Assembly: GCA_900552725.1 (NCBI GenBank)
Contig: USAT01000019.1
Coordinates: forward strand, 1 to 26,966
DNA: 26,966 nt
Direction: 5' to 3'
Source: an uncultured Eubacteriales bacterium
GTDB lineage: Bacteria; Bacillota; Clostridia; Oscillospirales; Oscillospiraceae
Part shown: piece after piece, positions 13,689 through 21,545 of the stretch
Layout: every line of letters begins with the position of its first letter
How positions within the stretch are numbered: position 1 is the stretch's first letter
Position numbers and translations under genes: made by a program
The notes under the pieces: model-generated
Database searches by the model: none
The model's input: the letters and a program-made list of their open reading frames with translations, nothing else
Told to the model about the DNA's origin: nothing

Positions 13689-14411
13689 ATGGCAGCACAG
13701 AGCAAGAACTGTTTTGAGCGGTATGAAAAGAAGTACCGCCTGACGGCGGCACAGCAGCGGATGGTGCTGGAGGGCATGCGGCCCTATATGAAAAAGGACG
13801 CCTACGGCGCGTACACCATCTGCAATATCTATTATGATACCGACGACTGGCGGCTGATCCGGGCCTCGCTGGAGAAGCCGGTGTATAAGGAGAAGCTTCG
13901 GGTCCGCAGCTACGGCGTGCCGGACGGGGACGGCAAGGTGTTCGTGGAGCTGAAAAAGAAGTATGACGGCGTGGTATATAAGCGGCGCGTCACCATGGGG
14001 GCCGGTGAGGCGGCGCCCTTTCTGGCGGGGGACATCCCCAATGCCCACGGCCAGATCGGGCAGGAGATCCTCTGGTTCCAGCGGTTCTATCAGGCCAGGC
14101 CCCGGGTGTTCATCGCCTATGACCGGCTGGCCTTTGCCGGGATCGACGATCCGGAGCTGCGGATCACCTTCGACACCAACCTGCGATGGCGGAACACCGC
14201 GCTTGACCTGCGGCTGGGGGACGATGGCGCGCCCATCACCGAACCCGGCATGATCCTGATGGAGATCAAGATCCCCGGCGTGTGTCCCCTGTGGCTCAGC
14301 CAGCTTCTGTCTCAGGCGGGGGTGTTCCCCACGTCGTTTTCCAAGTACGGCTATTGCTATCAGCATCATATCTTACCGAACATCAGCAAGGAGGGACGTT
14401 ATTGTGCTTAG
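13689..14411 (+). CDS. VTC-domain polyphosphate polymerase family protein
   Basis: A 240-residue protein that consists of a VTC domain alone. Features: ERYEKKYRL (10-18), NIYYDTDDW (46-54), the basic KLRVRSYG (69-76), FVELKKKYDGVVYKRR (85-100), and near the end MEIKIPG and SKYGYCY. These supply the acidic metal ligands and the ring of Lys/Arg lining the tunnel in which yeast Vtc4 makes polyphosphate from ATP. There is no membrane segment. It overlaps the DUF4956 membrane protein gene by 8 nt, so the two are translationally coupled and the membrane protein probably anchors it. The start is set by AAAGGAGG 8 nt before the ATG. Polymerase activity is inferred from the family and is not shown. 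Confidence 0.9.
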   Translation: MAAQSKNCFERYEKKYRLTAAQQRMVLEGMRPYMKKDAYGAYTICNIYYDTDDWRLIRASLEKPVYKEKLRVRSYGVPDGDGKVFVELKKKYDGVVYKRRVTMGAGEAAPFLAGDIPNAHGQIGQEILWFQRFYQARPRVFIAYDRLAFAGIDDPELRITFDTNLRWRNTALDLRLGDDGAPITEPGMILMEIKIPGVCPLWLSQLLSQAGVFPTSFSKYGYCYQHHILPNISKEGRYCA

Positions 14412-15066
14412 TTCGATCATAGGAACGGAATTGACGCTGTCCGCGTTTCTGATCTGCACCGGCGTGTCGCTGGTGCTGGGGATCACGCTGGCGCTGGTGG
14501 CCCAGTTCCGGGCCCGCTCCAGCCAGAGCTTCGCCGTGACGCTGGCGCTGCTGCCCATGGTGGTGCAGGTGGTGATCATGCTGGTGAACGGCAACATCGG
14601 CGCGGGCGTGGCGGTGGCTGGAGCCTTCAGCCTGGTGCGCTTCCGCTCGATGCCCGGCACGGCCCGGGAGATCGGGGCGCTGTTTCTGGCCATGGCCATC
14701 GGTCTCGCCGACGGCATGGGCTATGTGGGTCTGGCGGCGCTGACCTTCGTCATCGCGGCCATTGCGCTGGTGGCGCTGACGGCGCTGCGCTTTGGCCAGC
14801 GGGGCAGCGGCGAACGGATATTGAAGATCACCATCCCGGAGAATCTGGACTATGAGGGGCTGTTCGACGACCTCTTCGACCAGTACACCAGGGTCCACAC
14901 GCTGGTGAAGGTGAAGACCAGCAACATGGGGACGCTGTATGAGCTGGAGTACCGCGTCACCCTGCGGTCGGACAGCGTGCCCAAGGCGTTTCTGGACGCG
15001 CTGCGGTGCCGCAACGGCAACCTGAACATCGTATGCGGCCGGGAAACGGTCAAGGACGCGCTGTAA
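14404..15066 (+). CDS. DUF4956 membrane protein
   Basis: A 220-residue protein starting with GTG, with AAGGAGG 9 nt upstream inside the end of the VTC gene. Hydrophobic segments lie at about 10-33, 43-75 and 90-128. The conserved block GAFSLVRFRS, then GTAREIGALFLAMAIGLADG (about 73-104), is the DUF4956 signature. The C-terminal third (130-220) is soluble and cytoplasmic-looking. DUF4956 proteins repeatedly occur beside VTC-domain and CotH or carbohydrate-binding proteins in Firmicutes. The likely role is a membrane partner or channel for the VTC enzyme, but no activity is established. Confidence 0.9.
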   Translation: MLSSIIGTELTLSAFLICTGVSLVLGITLALVAQFRARSSQSFAVTLALLPMVVQVVIMLVNGNIGAGVAVAGAFSLVRFRSMPGTAREIGALFLAMAIGLADGMGYVGLAALTFVIAAIALVALTALRFGQRGSGERILKITIPENLDYEGLFDDLFDQYTRVHTLVKVKTSNMGTLYELEYRVTLRSDSVPKAFLDALRCRNGNLNIVCGRETVKDAL

Positions 15067-15069
15067 CGG

Positions 15070-15098
15070 TTGATTTTTTCCGGGCATTTCACTATACT
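15070..15098 (+). promoter_or_regulatory. Promoter of the two-component system
   Basis: TTGATT (15070-15075), 17-nt spacer, TATACT (15093-15098), in the 63 nt between DUF4956 and the response regulator. The regulator can therefore be expressed without the VTC unit. Confidence 0.7.
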
Positions 15099-15129
15099 AT
15101 CCCTATCAAATGACACGAGGTGATGACCC

Positions 15130-15804
15130 ATGCGGCTGCTGATCGCGGAGGATGAGCTGGATCTGGCGGAGGCGCTGACGGTCTTTTTTGAGAAGAACCA
15201 TTTCTCCGTGGACGCTGTCCACAACGGATTCGACGCCTATGAATACGCCGCCTCCGGCGGGTACGACGGGGTGATCCTGGACGTGATGATGCCCAAGATG
15301 AACGGCATCCAGGTGCTGGAGCGGCTGCGGGCCGAGGGGTGCAGGACCCCCATCATGATGCTGACGGCCAAGGGCCAGAAGGATGACCGGATCACCGGCT
15401 TCAACGCCGGGGCCGACGACTATCTGCCCAAGCCCTTTGACCCCGACGAGCTGCTGAGCCGGGTGCGGGCCATGCTGCGCCGCAGCGAGGCGTATCAGCC
15501 GTCGGTGCTGGCCTGGGGCGACGTGACGCTGGATCCGGGCACGGGACTGCTGGCGTGCGGCGGGCAGTCCGTGCGCCTTGGCGGGCGGGAGTTCCAGGTG
15601 ATGGAGCTGTTCCTGCGCAATCCCCGGCAGGTGTTCTCCGCCGAGCGGATCATGGAGCGGATCTGGGGCTGGGACAACGAGGCGGAGATCAACGTGGTAT
15701 GGGTCAACATCTCCAACCTGCGGAAAAAGCTGAAGGCCATCGGCTCACGGGTGACGCTGAAGGTGAACCGGGGACTGGGCTACGCCCTGGAGGATGAGGC
15801 ATGA
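15130..15804 (+). CDS. OmpR/PhoB-family response regulator
   Basis: A 224-residue protein. The receiver domain (about 1-118) has acidic residues Glu7-Asp8-Glu9, phospho-acceptor Asp51 (in VILDVMMPKMNG), Thr79 and Lys101 (in YLPKPF). The C-terminal winged helix (about 130-222) contains LGGREFQVMELFLRNPRQVFSAE and ends NRGLGYALED. The RBS GAGGTGA precedes the ATG. It is coupled to the kinase gene by an ATGA overlap at 15801-15804. Its likely targets are the tandem 11-bp boxes between the lipoprotein and VTC genes. This is inferred from gene proximity and the repeat spacing. Confidence 0.94.
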   Translation: MRLLIAEDELDLAEALTVFFEKNHFSVDAVHNGFDAYEYAASGGYDGVILDVMMPKMNGIQVLERLRAEGCRTPIMMLTAKGQKDDRITGFNAGADDYLPKPFDPDELLSRVRAMLRRSEAYQPSVLAWGDVTLDPGTGLLACGGQSVRLGGREFQVMELFLRNPRQVFSAERIMERIWGWDNEAEINVVWVNISNLRKKLKAIGSRVTLKVNRGLGYALEDEA

Positions 15805-17055
15805 TCAGGAGACTGCGGAACCGGTTCATCCGGATCACCACCCTGTCGGTGGCGGCGGTGATGCTGCTGCTGACGGTGATACTGAATGTGGCCAACTACA
15901 TCTCCACCGACGGTGATCTGCGCGGCACGCTGACGCTGATCAGCGAGAATCAGGGCACCATCCCCGTTTCGGACAGTGCCGACGTGCCGGAGCCCGCCGC
16001 CTGCGCCGCCCACGGGGATGCCCGGCGGACGGAACGGGCGGTTCACGCCGGAGACGCCGTTCTCCACCCGGTATTTCGTGCTGCGGTACGCCGACGACGG
16101 GACTCTGGCGCTGGCCGATCTGACGAAGATCGCCTCGGTGACGGAGGACGACACGGCGGCGTATCTGGCGGCGGCGCTGGAAAACGGCGAGGGCTATGGC
16201 CGCTGCGGCAGCTTCCGCTTTCTGGTGGTAAAGACCGGGGAGAACCAGAATATGGCCATCTTCCTGGACAGCTATCAGCAGCTCCGGGCCATGCGGACGG
16301 TGCTGGTGTGGTCGCTGGCGGCGGACGCCGGGTGCACGCTGTTGGTGCTTCTGCTGGTGGTGCTGCTGAGTCGGCGGGCCATCGACCCGGTGGTGCGCAG
16401 CGCCCAGCGGCAGAAGCAGTTCATCACCGATGCCAGCCACGAGCTGAAGACCCCCATCACCGTCATCGCCACCAGTCTGAAGGTGCTGGAGATGGAGGTG
16501 GGGCAGCAGAAGTGGATCGACAAGGCCCAGGCCCAGACAGAGAAGCTGACGGAGCTGGTGAATTCTCTGGTGACCCTCAGCCGCATGGACGAGGAGGAGT
16601 CGCCCCTGAAAATGGCGCCCTTCCCCATCAGCGACGCGGTGACGGAGACGGCGGAGTCCTTCCGGGAGCACGCCCTGTCACAGGGCCATGGGCTGACGCT
16701 GGCCATCCAGCCGGGGCTGACGTACCGGGGGGATGAATACGCCGTGCGGCAGTTGGTGTCCATCCTGCTGGACAACGCGGTGAAGTACGCCGCGCCGGGC
16801 TCACCCATCACGCTGGCGCTGGAGAAGAGCCGCAGGGGCGTGGTGCTGCGCAGCGGCAACCGGTGCACGGAGCCCGGCGGCATCGACACGGAGAAGCTGT
16901 TCGACCGGTTCTATCAGGCCGACCCCTCCCGGGGCAGCGGCGGCTTCGGCGTGGGGCTGTCCATCGCCAGAAGCATTGCCGAGGGCCACCACGGCACCAT
17001 CCGGGCGGAGCTGGAGGGCGAGGACATCCGGTTTACGGCGGAATTGAAGGAATAG
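15801..17055 (+). pseudogene. Sensor histidine kinase, split by a frameshift
   Basis: The N-terminal part reads MIRRLRNRFIRITTLSVAAV with a first membrane helix, and stays in frame to about PVSDSADVPEPAA. Convincing kinase sequence then continues one frame over: GRNGRFTPETPFSTRYFVLRY, a second membrane helix (from TVLVWSLAADAGC), the H-box FITDASHELKTPITVI (His codon 16438-16440), the N-box LLDNAVKY, and the G-box GGFGVGLSIARSIAEGHHG. The switch lies between about 15985 and 16020, in a GCC/CGC-rich stretch, and corresponds to one extra base or two lost. No slippery sequence is evident. If it is not a sequencing error, the kinase lacks its N-terminal helix or is dead. All catalytic boxes downstream are intact. 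Confidence 0.85.
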
Positions 17056-17069
17056 AAGAATATAGAATT

Positions 17070-17104
17070 AAGACAGGGCAGGCGTGGGCCTGCCCTGTCT
17101 TTTG
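17070..17104. terminator. Terminator between the kinase and the convergent ABC transporter gene
   Basis: A 14-bp stem AAGACAGGGCAGGC / GCCTGCCCTGTCTT (17070-17083, 17088-17101) with a GTGG loop, followed by TTT on the plus strand. A weaker T-containing stretch follows on the minus strand. It mainly serves the kinase. Confidence 0.85.
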
Positions 17105-17120
17105 GCGTGTGCGATATGGG

Positions 17121-18875
17121 TTATTCCGCGGCGATGCGCCAGCCCTCCGCCTGCTGGCGGATGGCGGTGAAGCGGCGGTAAAGGCTGTCCTGCTGTACCA
17201 GCTCCGCGTGGGTGCCGCGCTGGGCGATGCGGCCATCCTCTACCACCAGGATCTGGTCGGCGTTCTGGACGGTGGCCAGACGGTGGGCGATGGTGATGAT
17301 GGTCTTGCCCCGGGTCAGCTCCGAGATGGCCTGCTGGATCAGGTGCTCGTTCTCCGGGTCGATGCTGGCGGTGGCCTCGTCCAGAATGATGATGGGGGCG
17401 TTTTTCAGGATGGCGCGGGCGATGGAGATGCGCTGCTTCTCGCCGCCGGAGAGAGTGCCGCCGCCCTCGCCCACCACGGTGTCATAGCCGTCGGGCAGGG
17501 CCATGATGAAATCGTGGCAGCGGGCCTTTTTGGCGGCCTCGATCATTTCCACCTCGGTGGCGTCGGGCTTGCCGAAGAGAATGTTGGCCCGGATGGTGTC
17601 GTGGAACAGGTACACGTTCTGGAACACCATGGAGATGTTGGAGAGCAGGCTGTCGCAGGTGAATTCCCGCAGGTCGTGGCCGCCCACGGTGATGGCGCCG
17701 GACTGGGGATCGTAGAACCGGGCCAGCAGGCTGCAGATGGTGGTCTTGCCGCTGCCGGAGGGGCCGACAATGGCGGTGGAGGTCTTTTCGGGGATGGTGA
17801 AGGAAACATCCTTCAACACCTGACGGGAATCGTAGCCGAAGTTGACGCGGTCGAAGGTGATATCGTAGTGGGACAGCTTTACATCCTTACCGTCGGCGTC
17901 GATGAGGCTCTCGCCCCGGAGGGCGTCCAGCTGATCCATGGCGTCGTCGATAACGCCCAGGGTGTGGGCGCTGTCGCTGAGGGGCTCCAGACTGGCGAAG
18001 ATGCTGAAGGAGAAGAACACGAACATCAGCATCAGGGAGAAACTCATCCCGCCCCGCAGGCACTGGAGCGCCGACGCCAGCGCCAGGCCCACGCTGCCGC
18101 ATTTCAGGGCCAGCAGGTGCAGGGCGTTGCCGGGGACGTAGCCCCACTCGATCTTGAGATGGATCTTCTTGCTGTCGGAGATGGCGCTGGTGACGGCGTC
18201 CATGGACGCGCCGCTCTTGCCGAAGGACTTCACCACCGCAAGGCCACGGGCGTACTCGATGACCGCGCCGGTCATGTCCCGGTTGGCCTGGGCCTCCACG
18301 GGGGCGTTGACGCGGCTGTAATGGGAGATGGTCAGCATAAAGCACCAGGAAAGTAGCGCGGCGGCCAGGGCGATCAGCGCCGTAACGGGGCTGCATACGG
18401 CAAGACACACGAAGATCACAAGGAAGTTCAGATAGCCGCCCACAAAGTTGTCGATCATGCGGATGCCCATGTTCTCCAGCGTGGACAGACCCGTGGTGAT
18501 GGAGCTTAAAATGTTGCCGGTGCTGACCTGCTGGAAGTAGCCCAGGGACACCCGCTTCAGCGCGTCGCCGATGGCCAGACGGTCGCGGGCGGTCAGCTGA
18601 TAGCTGATGGGCTCCTGCAGGCGGGCGCGGAAGTAGTCGAAGAGGAAGCGGAGGAATACCAGCACCACCTGAATGACAATGCACTTCCAGATCCACGAAG
18701 TGTCGAAGGGCGTTCCGGCCTGCTGGGACTCGATCAGCAGGCCCACGGTGTAGGCGGCCAGCGCCAGGGGCATGGCGGCGAAAATGTGGGAGAAGAAGGT
18801 CATGACGAAGCCCAGATACAGCTTGCCCTTGAATTCGCCGCACCAGTCGATGATACGTTTTACAGTCTTGAACAT
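17121..18875 (-). CDS. ABC transporter, fused membrane and ATPase domains (second subunit)
   Basis: A 584-residue protein with an N-terminal six-helix transmembrane domain (about 20-300) and a C-terminal ATPase. Walker A is GPSGSGKTT (371-379), the Q-loop is in MVFQN (416-420), the signature is LSGGEKQR (475-482), Walker B is IIILDEAT (495-502) and the switch His is in IAHRL. All catalytic residues are intact. The start lies 3 nt after the stop of the partner gene, with its RBS AAAGGAGG inside that gene, so a heterodimer is expected. The TASIDPENE stretch after Walker B recalls the YbtP/IrtA branch, but the substrate and even the direction of transport are uncertain. Regulation by the adjacent TetR suggests export of a toxic or signalling compound. 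Confidence 0.92.
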   Translation of the reverse strand: MFKTVKRIIDWCGEFKGKLYLGFVMTFFSHIFAAMPLALAAYTVGLLIESQQAGTPFDTSWIWKCIVIQVVLVFLRFLFDYFRARLQEPISYQLTARDRLAIGDALKRVSLGYFQQVSTGNILSSITTGLSTLENMGIRMIDNFVGGYLNFLVIFVCLAVCSPVTALIALAAALLSWCFMLTISHYSRVNAPVEAQANRDMTGAVIEYARGLAVVKSFGKSGASMDAVTSAISDSKKIHLKIEWGYVPGNALHLLALKCGSVGLALASALQCLRGGMSFSLMLMFVFFSFSIFASLEPLSDSAHTLGVIDDAMDQLDALRGESLIDADGKDVKLSHYDITFDRVNFGYDSRQVLKDVSFTIPEKTSTAIVGPSGSGKTTICSLLARFYDPQSGAITVGGHDLREFTCDSLLSNISMVFQNVYLFHDTIRANILFGKPDATEVEMIEAAKKARCHDFIMALPDGYDTVVGEGGGTLSGGEKQRISIARAILKNAPIIILDEATASIDPENEHLIQQAISELTRGKTIITIAHRLATVQNADQILVVEDGRIAQRGTHAELVQQDSLYRRFTAIRQQAEGWRIAAE

Positions 18876-18878
18876 GGT

Positions 18879-20651
18879 TTACGCCTCCTTTGCGGCGGTG
18901 GATACCGCCCAGTTCTTCGCGCCGATGTGAGAGCGCCACATGTCCTGATACAGCGGGCACTTCTCCAGCAGCTGCTCCTGTGTGCCCTGGGCCACGATGG
19001 CGCCGTTTTTCAACACCACGATGTTGTCGGCGTTCTTGATGGTGGACAGCCGGTGGGCGATGACCAGCAGGGTCTTGCTGCGGGTCAGGGCGGCGATGCT
19101 GCGCTGGATCTTATCCTCGTTCTCCGGATCGGTGAAGGCTGTGGCCTCGTCCAGAATGACGATGGGCGCGTTCTTCAGCATCATGCGGGCAATGGCGATG
19201 CGCTGCTTTTCGCCGCCGGACAGGCGCTTGCCTGCCTCACCGGCGGGGGTGTCGTAGCCCTGGGGGAGCTTTTGGATGAACTCCTCGCACTGGGCGGCCT
19301 GTGCGGCGGCCTTGACCTCTTCGTCGGTGGCGTTGGGGTTGCCCAGACGGATATTCTCCAGCAGCGAGCAGCGGAACAGGAAGTTATCCTGGGTCACGAA
19401 GCTGACGTACTCCGACAGCTGGCTCAGGGGCATGTCCTTCACGTTGACGCCGCCGATGGTGATGGCGCCGGAGGTCACGTCCCAGAACCGGGCGATCAGC
19501 TTGGCCACGGTGGACTTGCCGCCGCCGGAAGGACCTACCAGCGCGGTGAAGCTGCCCTCGGGAAGGGTCATGTCGATGCCGTGGAGCACCTCATCCTGTT
19601 CCTCGCCGGTGTAGGAGAAACGGACGTTTCGCAGCGCCACGTCGGTGTGCCGGATATCAGCCCGCTTTTCCGGCTGGGGAAGCTCAGGCATTTCCAGAAA
19701 CTCCTCCAGATTCTCCACGGTGAACTTCACCTGCCGCATGTTTTCGGAGAACACCTCCAGCTTGGCCAGGGAGCCTACCATGGAGATGGACAGCATGACG
19801 GCCAGCGCGGCCTCCGGGGCGGTGATGGTGCCCTTGCTGGCCAGCGCCAGCGCCACCGGCAGCGTGCCGATGAGGGTGGAGGGGAACAGGGCGAAGCTCA
19901 GCTTCATGGTGGCAAAGGTGGAGGCCAGCCATTTCACCACGAAGGTGCGGAAATCGTTGATGGCGGCGGCGTACTTCTCATAGCTGACGCCGGCACGGCC
20001 GAAGGCCTTGATGACCTCAATGCCCTCGATGTACTCCACGATGGTGCTGTTCATGTAGTTGGCGGACTGGTCATATTTCTCGAAGTTCTTGCCGCTGATC
20101 TTGAAGGTCAGGCCCATGCAGAGGAAGGACAGGGGGAACGTCACCAGCGAGGCCAGCGCCAGACGCCAGTCGATGCACAGCAGCGCGATGATGCTGACGA
20201 CAGGCAGCACCACATGGCCCGCGCCCTCGGGGATCATGTGGGCCAGGGGCGGCTCCAGATTTTCGATCTTGTCCACCATCATGCTCTTGATCTCGCCGAT
20301 GGTGTGGTTCTCTACGTTGCCCAGCGGCGCGTGGAGGAAGCGATCGGCCAGCCGCAGGCGCAGGCCCTCCAGAATGGTATAGGCCATGGCGTGGGAGGTG
20401 CCGGTGGACAGGCTGAACAGCAGGATCTTCACCGCGTAGGCCAGCAGCGCCAGCAGGCACCATCTGACGGCCAGCGCCGCCGTGGCCGTCCCGGCCACGA
20501 ACAGACAGATGAGCGCGTACATGCAGTAGAACGGCACAAGGCCCAGCATGACGCTGAGCACCGACAGCACGACGGACGGGGCCAGGCGCTTCTTTTCACC
20601 GCCGGCATATGCGAAAAGCGCGCTTGTCCAGCTTTTCTTTTTGGCTTCCAT
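18879..20651 (-). CDS. ABC transporter, fused membrane and ATPase domains (first subunit)
   Basis: A 590-residue protein with the same architecture as its neighbour: membrane domain about 20-300, Walker A GPSGGGKST (373-381), Q421, signature LSGGEKQR (478-485), Walker B IVILDEAT (497-504) and the switch His533. Both subunits therefore have consensus ATPase sites, with no degenerate site as in many heterodimeric exporters. Transcription begins downstream of tetR: a -10 TATAAT lies at 20709-20714 and the palindrome 20679-20698 sits just past the start. The RBS AGAGGA is weak. The substrate cannot be told from the sequence. Confidence 0.92.
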   Translation of the reverse strand: MEAKKKSWTSALFAYAGGEKKRLAPSVVLSVLSVMLGLVPFYCMYALICLFVAGTATAALAVRWCLLALLAYAVKILLFSLSTGTSHAMAYTILEGLRLRLADRFLHAPLGNVENHTIGEIKSMMVDKIENLEPPLAHMIPEGAGHVVLPVVSIIALLCIDWRLALASLVTFPLSFLCMGLTFKISGKNFEKYDQSANYMNSTIVEYIEGIEVIKAFGRAGVSYEKYAAAINDFRTFVVKWLASTFATMKLSFALFPSTLIGTLPVALALASKGTITAPEAALAVMLSISMVGSLAKLEVFSENMRQVKFTVENLEEFLEMPELPQPEKRADIRHTDVALRNVRFSYTGEEQDEVLHGIDMTLPEGSFTALVGPSGGGKSTVAKLIARFWDVTSGAITIGGVNVKDMPLSQLSEYVSFVTQDNFLFRCSLLENIRLGNPNATDEEVKAAAQAAQCEEFIQKLPQGYDTPAGEAGKRLSGGEKQRIAIARMMLKNAPIVILDEATAFTDPENEDKIQRSIAALTRSKTLLVIAHRLSTIKNADNIVVLKNGAIVAQGTQEQLLEKCPLYQDMWRSHIGAKNWAVSTAAKEA

Positions 20652-20678
20652 ACAATGTCCTCTTTTCTGCTTGAATTT

Positions 20679-20698
20679 TGGTTAGATTAAGCTAACCA
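20679..20698. promoter_or_regulatory. Palindromic operator upstream of the ABC genes
   Basis: TGGTTAG-N6-CTAACCA, a perfect 7-bp inverted repeat. Its core GGTTAG-N6-CTAACC recurs at 21465-21482 with the same 6-nt spacer. In both places it starts about 10 nt after the -10 hexamer. It is the best candidate for the TetR site. Confidence 0.65.
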
Positions 20699-20708
20699 CT
20701 ATGTAAAA

Positions 20709-20714
20709 ATTATA
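20709..20714 (-). promoter_or_regulatory. -10 element of the ABC transporter unit
   Basis: Minus-strand TATAAT between tetR and the ABC genes. The region 17 nt upstream lies in the tetR 3' end and has no good -35. Confidence 0.5.
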
Positions 20715-20719
20715 GAGCA

Positions 20720-21337
20720 TCACTGCCCCATAATTTTCAGCCATCCGGCGGTGTAGAAATCGCTCAGCTCCTCCAGATACCGCTGGGCGTCGGCCAGCGG
20801 CATGTCGTGGATGATGATCTCGCAGTAGGCGTTCATCATGCCGGTCACCAGCATGTGCTCCAGCCGGGGGTCGATATCCGGGACGGTTTTGCCTATGGAG
20901 CGCAGCACGCCGCAGTACCGCTCGGTAGCGGTGACCTCCATGGTCACCAGCTGGTCGATCAGCGCGGCGTAGGGGGTGCCCTCGGAGCACTCCAGGATCA
21001 GGTGGAAGGCCGGGCGGCGGGCGTCCATGTAGACCAGCAGCTCCTGCATGCAGTGCCGGCCAACCTCGCCCATCTGCACCACCTGCACCTCCGGGCGCAG
21101 GGCCTCGAAGCCGAAAACGGCGGCACGGTAGGTATCCAGCACATGGCGGTACGGCTCATCCACCAGTGCGGCGAACAGGGCCTCCTTGCTGTCATAGTAG
21201 CCATATAATGCGCCGGTGGTGACGCCGGCGGTTTTGACGATGCCGCGCAGCGACGCGGCCTGATAGCCCTTTTCCAGGAATTCCGCCAGGGCGGCGGTAT
21301 GGATCCGCTCCAGGGTGGAGCTGCTGCACTCTGTCAT
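20720..21337 (-). CDS. TetR/AcrR-family transcriptional regulator
   Basis: A 205-residue protein. The N-terminal helix-turn-helix spans about 9-60, with ALAEFLEKGYQAASLRGI and then AGVTTGALYGYYDSKEALFA, the typical TetR recognition segment. The C-terminal helical domain has no recognised ligand motif. It is the first gene of a tetR-ABC-ABC set on the minus strand. It has its own near-consensus promoter (21378-21405) and faces the divergent hydrolase-family gene. It probably represses the ABC genes and perhaps the divergent gene until a compound binds it. Confidence 0.92.
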   Translation of the reverse strand: MTECSSSTLERIHTAALAEFLEKGYQAASLRGIVKTAGVTTGALYGYYDSKEALFAALVDEPYRHVLDTYRAAVFGFEALRPEVQVVQMGEVGRHCMQELLVYMDARRPAFHLILECSEGTPYAALIDQLVTMEVTATERYCGVLRSIGKTVPDIDPRLEHMLVTGMMNAYCEIIIHDMPLADAQRYLEELSDFYTAGWLKIMGQ

Positions 21338-21351
21338 TGGCTTCTCCTGTC

Positions 21352-21379
21352 ATAACAGTGTTATATCACGGTGTTATAT
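21352..21379. promoter_or_regulatory. Direct repeats and small palindrome at the tetR start site
   Basis: GTGTTATAT occurs twice with a 4-nt spacer (21358-21366 and 21371-21379). The overlapping ATAACA-G-TGTTAT (21352-21364) is a perfect 13-nt palindrome. The block covers the predicted tetR start of transcription and may be an autoregulatory site. Confidence 0.5.
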
Positions 21380-21405
21380 TATAGCCGGGCGACGGCGTTT
21401 GTCAA
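21378..21405 (-). promoter_or_regulatory. tetR promoter
   Basis: Minus strand TTGACA (21400-21405), 16-nt spacer, TATAAT (21378-21383), both hexamers perfect. Confidence 0.8.
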
Positions 21406-21426
21406 GTCCTGAAACGGAATTTTCTA

Positions 21427-21455
21427 TTGAAACCGGCGGAGAGGCGTGATAGAAT
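21427..21455 (+). promoter_or_regulatory. Promoter of the ATC-hydrolase-family gene
   Basis: TTGAAA (21427-21432), 17-nt spacer, TAGAAT (21450-21455). It is divergent from the tetR promoter, with 21 nt between the two -35 hexamers. Confidence 0.75.
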
Positions 21456-21493
21456 AAGCCCAGCGGTTAGAAGAGACTAACCGCTGGGCTTTT
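21456..21493 (+). terminator. Leader hairpin with T-tract containing the GGTTAG-N6-CTAACC palindrome
   Basis: A perfect 15-bp stem AAGCCCAGCGGTTAG / CTAACCGCTGGGCTT with a 6-nt loop AAGAGA, ending in TTTT. It lies directly after the -10 of the hydrolase-family promoter, so it could be an operator at the DNA level, an attenuator in the RNA, or both. At least 10 bp of the stem would be in the transcript. Confidence 0.65.
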
Positions 21494-21545
21494 AAACAAC
21501 GATCCGCTGATGCGGGAAAGAAAAACACGGTAAGGGGGAACACCG

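Noticed and set aside
18786..20690. 634-residue plus-strand frame opposite the ABC transporter genes
   Set aside because: It is antisense shadow composition. Both minus-strand genes have complete ABC transporter motifs.
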